In this document: positions 60,661-64,000 of the stretch, piece after piece
How the letters are laid out: each line of letters starts with the position of its first letter
Position numbering within the stretch: position 1 is the first letter of the stretch
Origin: Mugil cephalus
Lineage: Eukaryota > Chordata > Actinopteri > Mugiliformes > Mugilidae
DNA: 64,000 nucleotides
Assembly (NCBI RefSeq): GCF_022458985.1
Contig: NC_061783.1
Span: forward strand, 15,445,913 to 15,509,912
Reading direction: 5' to 3'
Made by a program: the position numbers and the translations under genes
The notes under the pieces: model-generated
What the model saw: the letters and a program-made list of their open reading frames with translations, nothing else
The model's database searches: none
Told to the model about the DNA's origin: nothing

Positions 60661-63600
60661 GAAGATACTCTCAGGCAGCTCATAATTATCAAAAGAGATG
60701 GATGCCCTGAATGGGCAATTTAATAACCTGGAGAGGGCAGGGACTGTCGTCTCTAGCTTATGTTTGAAAAGAGCGGCATCAAGACACTAATTCCATTCAT
60801 TTCGAGCTCTATATTCATTTTTCTTGCGTTAATAATAGCCACGCAAGGCCACATGCGGGCTTCAATAGCCCTGCTTCTTTCATCTTTTTAGTTTTAAAAT
60901 GAGTTTGTAATGAAATTATATATATCATACCCCAAATACCTGCTGAAAGCAATAAAGATTCTTCTCCACAAAAGACTTGGAAGCCACGCTCAGGCCCAGT
61001 AGTGTTGCCGCAAGTCAATTTAATCAACTCCCTGTTAAAGTCACACTGCTCAGATATTCAAGAAATCAGAACCTATTTTCAGTAATTACTCGGATCTATA
61101 GGGTAGTTTATTTATATCAAAGTGGGAATCCAACACTTTCAGGCTGGATTTTCAAAGCTTTCACAAAAATACCTTGGTTTAATTGTTGATTTGGGAACTT
61201 TCATTTAAAGGACATTACCAATTTCTACAAAGTAAAGGTGAAACTTGGTTTATATTTACTTGGTTTTGGAATTATTTAATTTTTGTACTGTTAAATTGCT
61301 TTATATTGTAATTAGTTCATAAAAACAGGTTTATTTGCCTGAAATATTCAGCTTGTATTTTATCATAATCAACTAACTAAAGGTAAAAAAAAGTTACTCA
61401 ATGATCCTGATAGTTGAGTATCGGTATCCGTATCGGCGATACTAGCCCTGTATTTACTTGGTATCAGATCGATACCAAAATTCCCAGTATCGCCCACCCC
61501 TAGTGTTAGGACTGAATTTGGAAATAAATCTTTTAGTTTCTCCGCACCCTAAGATGGGAATACATATCAATCTGAACAGACAATGTCGAAACTTCTCTCA
61601 TTTGAGGCGTTTCGCTCTAGACCGACAGCGGGAATCCATTCAGCAGTGCCTGTGTTTTTAAATTGTTACTGAAGCCCTCACTCCTGCATTTTATCTGCTA
61701 AACAGTTTGCATTTCTGTTGTGATTGCCGTTATGTTTGTGTTATCTGCGGACGCGTGCTGTTGCCTTTCTTGGCGAGGTCACCCATGGGAGAGAAAAGTA
61801 AATAAAAACATGCCTTAAGGATTCACAGGAAATGATGCGTTACATGAATGTATGGTTCATAGATGAGTTGATCTATGAACCATGTTTTTTTTTATATATT
61901 GCCAAGTATGAGTCATATCTATGTAGTTAGCACGTCTGCTTCCTCAACATCCACCCGTGTTTCTACAATATCCCAGAACACACAAATCTTACACAAGAGA
62001 GACGCTTTAGATACAACCTTTAACATTTCAAGAGTCAACCACCAAATGTTTGTGTACATCTTTGAAAAGAATTGAGGGGCATTCAGTTGGTCTCAGTCTG
62101 CTTGATGCCACTAACTCCCACAGACTTCACAATTCGCTACCGCCGCTGCTTCACATTAAAAATGTTCAACCGCCGAAACACAGTGACCTTCAATGCTCGT
62201 CGAGTCACACGGACGCAAAATATTCATCCCCGAGGTTTGCTTTTAAATGCAGCTCTTCTAAAAAAAAAAAAGGGAAAAAAAAGGCATCAATGAGACGAGA
62301 TACCACGTGATGATTTTGCGACCAGGAGGAGGTAATGGAACGAGAAGATGACAAGATGAAGAGAAGAGAGTGTCAGGACCCGGCTCGAGGGCCACGGCAT
62401 GAAGTGGAGACCATCACCAGAGTTACACAAGTTCATAAGAAAATAGGGAGAAAAGGCAGCAGCTGAGACACAGGAAGCCTCTGCAGCTGGAATGACATGT
62501 TTTCTCAAACCTCTTCAGCCACGTCTTTTATCCACATCTTCTCAGGTGTGGGTAGTTAGACTAATTAAACACATTTTCTTTTACTTTTACTCAATGTTTT
62601 TTTCCCCCCATGTTTACATCTTATTATGACCACACTGTCAGAGCAGGTCAACTGCTTCCACTTCCACAAAAATGCAGCAGCAACACACTCAATGGCGACT
62701 AGCTTAGACTGTCCAACTGTTCATTCATTAATGAGATCATATTTGTTATTGTAATTCTTTACAACAGGCTCCTAGTAGATGGCTCTATGCCAACACCACC
62801 ACCACCATCACCACCACCCACCGACACATTCACACACCTCCACGGCCCCGTCCCCTGCGTCACTCACGGCTCCACTGACAGCCAGAACACTTTGTAGTTC
62901 TATAGAACCGGTTGTAGTCTGCGTTCCCCGCACTCTCACCACTACTCTCTGCGAGTGTGGGGATCTGTGCCATCGATGACAGTAATGTATTCTGGCCCTC
63001 CCCGCAGGCCCCCGCGGACTTGGCTCCCTTCCTCTTTTTTGTCCTCCTGGGATTTCCTTGATGTTGTGGGAGCTGAGGCCTGTTGACTACCTCCCCACCC
63101 ATCCTTTTATAATGTGTTTCCTCCCCTGTTGATTCCGTCTTCCTGCCTTTATTATGGGTTAATGTCTTCTCTCCCGGACCCAGCAAACAGGATTGGAGGA
63201 GCTCTAAGAGACAGAGACAGAGAGACGGAGAGAAAGGGGATATGGTGCAATACGGTCTCATAAAACATAAATGCAGATTATGTTGCCTAGACTTGAATAA
63301 TGCCAAGATTACATTCCTGCTGGAAAAAAAATTGGATTATGAGACAACAGGATGATTTGGATAATAAAAAAAAAAGTGGCACAAATTGGATGAGCGTTTA
63401 AATGTTCTTCCATTTAGTCAAGGCGCTGTCACCCAAATCCATACTCCATTTATTTATTTCTCTTATTTACAGGACATAAAAAGCAGGCTGCAGCGCATTA
63501 CACTGCGGTTAAATACACTCCTCAGGGTTATGCTGAATGCAGCCCAAAGACAATCTGCACTCTTAACAGAACGACGGCCACACTGTACCTGACATTTTCA

Positions 63601-64000
63601 AACAGCCACTATGAAATGTGAGGTTGATGCCTGCAACGCATATTAGATTTGTGTGAGGCTGCAGACGTTGGTGAGATGGAGATAAGGGACGTGCGCCCTT
63701 GTCGCATTTTACAGCAATTAATCGTGGTTCCAAGCGAAAACGACACATTTGACAGACGAAAGCGGTGATCAACTTTTTTATTGGTATGTGCTTGTCACCT
63801 CTGGCCGTTTCAGGTATAAATACTTCATAAAGTCGCCCGACGTCACCACCTTTTGTCCGCGCTAAACGTCACTATGGTTACGGGCCTTAATAAGGCATTA
63901 TTCATAGGCTAAGGGAGCTAACTGTGTTTACCTGTCCACGCACACACGCAGGGCTCATTTCATTCCGCTCTGCTGTGCGCCACAAATTGAAATTCACTCT
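60661..64000. other. Gene-poor stretch to the window end
   Basis: No exon recognised. A transposon terminus-like piece lies at 61415-61502 (gagtatcggtatccgtatcg ... cagtatcgcccacccctag). A perfect hairpin is at 61852-61883. A (CAC)n run at about 62793-62820 yields a false poly-His frame. The last 220 bases are complex and repeat-free. Confidence 0.4.
61852..61883. repeat. Perfect 13-bp hairpin with 6-base loop
   Basis: atggttcatagat (61852-61864) pairs fully with atctatgaaccat (61871-61883); the loop is gagttg. It is followed by a T-run (61885-61892). Confidence 0.85.

Noticed and set aside
62779-62979. Frame with a poly-His run
   Set aside because: A (CAC)n simple repeat; no exon signals.

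Overview
This window looks like nuclear DNA from a teleost (ray-finned) fish. It is AT-rich and gene-sparse. Its genes are split by GT-AG introns, it holds many short DNA transposons and microsatellites of kinds familiar from fish genomes, and the recognisable proteins are vertebrate ones: an SHE-type SH2 adaptor, S100 proteins, PBXIP1 and CKS1B. In mammals these families lie close together (human 1q21), so the gene content also fits. The species cannot be named from the sequence.

Layout. 1-2500: the last two coding exons and the 3' UTR of she (+ strand). 2500-8000: intergenic, with three recognisable DNA-transposon copies and CA/GT/poly-G tracts. 8000-20510: three S100 genes, all on the - strand and each with a non-coding first exon (proposed) followed by two coding exons. 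They are S100A1-like (107 aa), an S100A14/A16-like protein with an unusual tail of about 105 residues rich in Ala, Glu, Lys and Val (199 aa), and S100A13-like (87 aa). 21550-30560: pbxip1 (- strand, nine coding exons, about 812 aa), a membrane-anchored coiled-coil protein. 32440-35040: cks1b (+ strand, 78 aa), with a promoter carrying CCAAT boxes and a CHR element. 35050-64000: about 29 kb with no recognisable exon, holding decayed DNA transposons, purine-rich tracts, a small CpG-dense patch and a few blocks that could be regulatory.

How the genes work together. No operon logic applies here. The link is conserved neighbourhood: the S100 trio is the same set that sits side by side in mammals (A1, A13, A14/A16), next to SHE, PBXIP1 and CKS1B. 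S100 proteins are calcium sensors, SHE is a phosphotyrosine adaptor, PBXIP1 is a scaffold that binds PBX, oestrogen receptor and microtubules, and CKS1B is the small CDK adaptor.

The strongest candidate for something undescribed is the tailed S100 gene at 13240-14478. Other points of interest are the NF-Y/CHR promoter of cks1b with a perfect 21-bp inverted repeat just upstream, a foldback transposon in a pbxip1 intron, and two hAT insertions whose 8-bp target duplications can still be read. All gene models come from reading frames and splice signals by eye; no alignment or transcript data were available.
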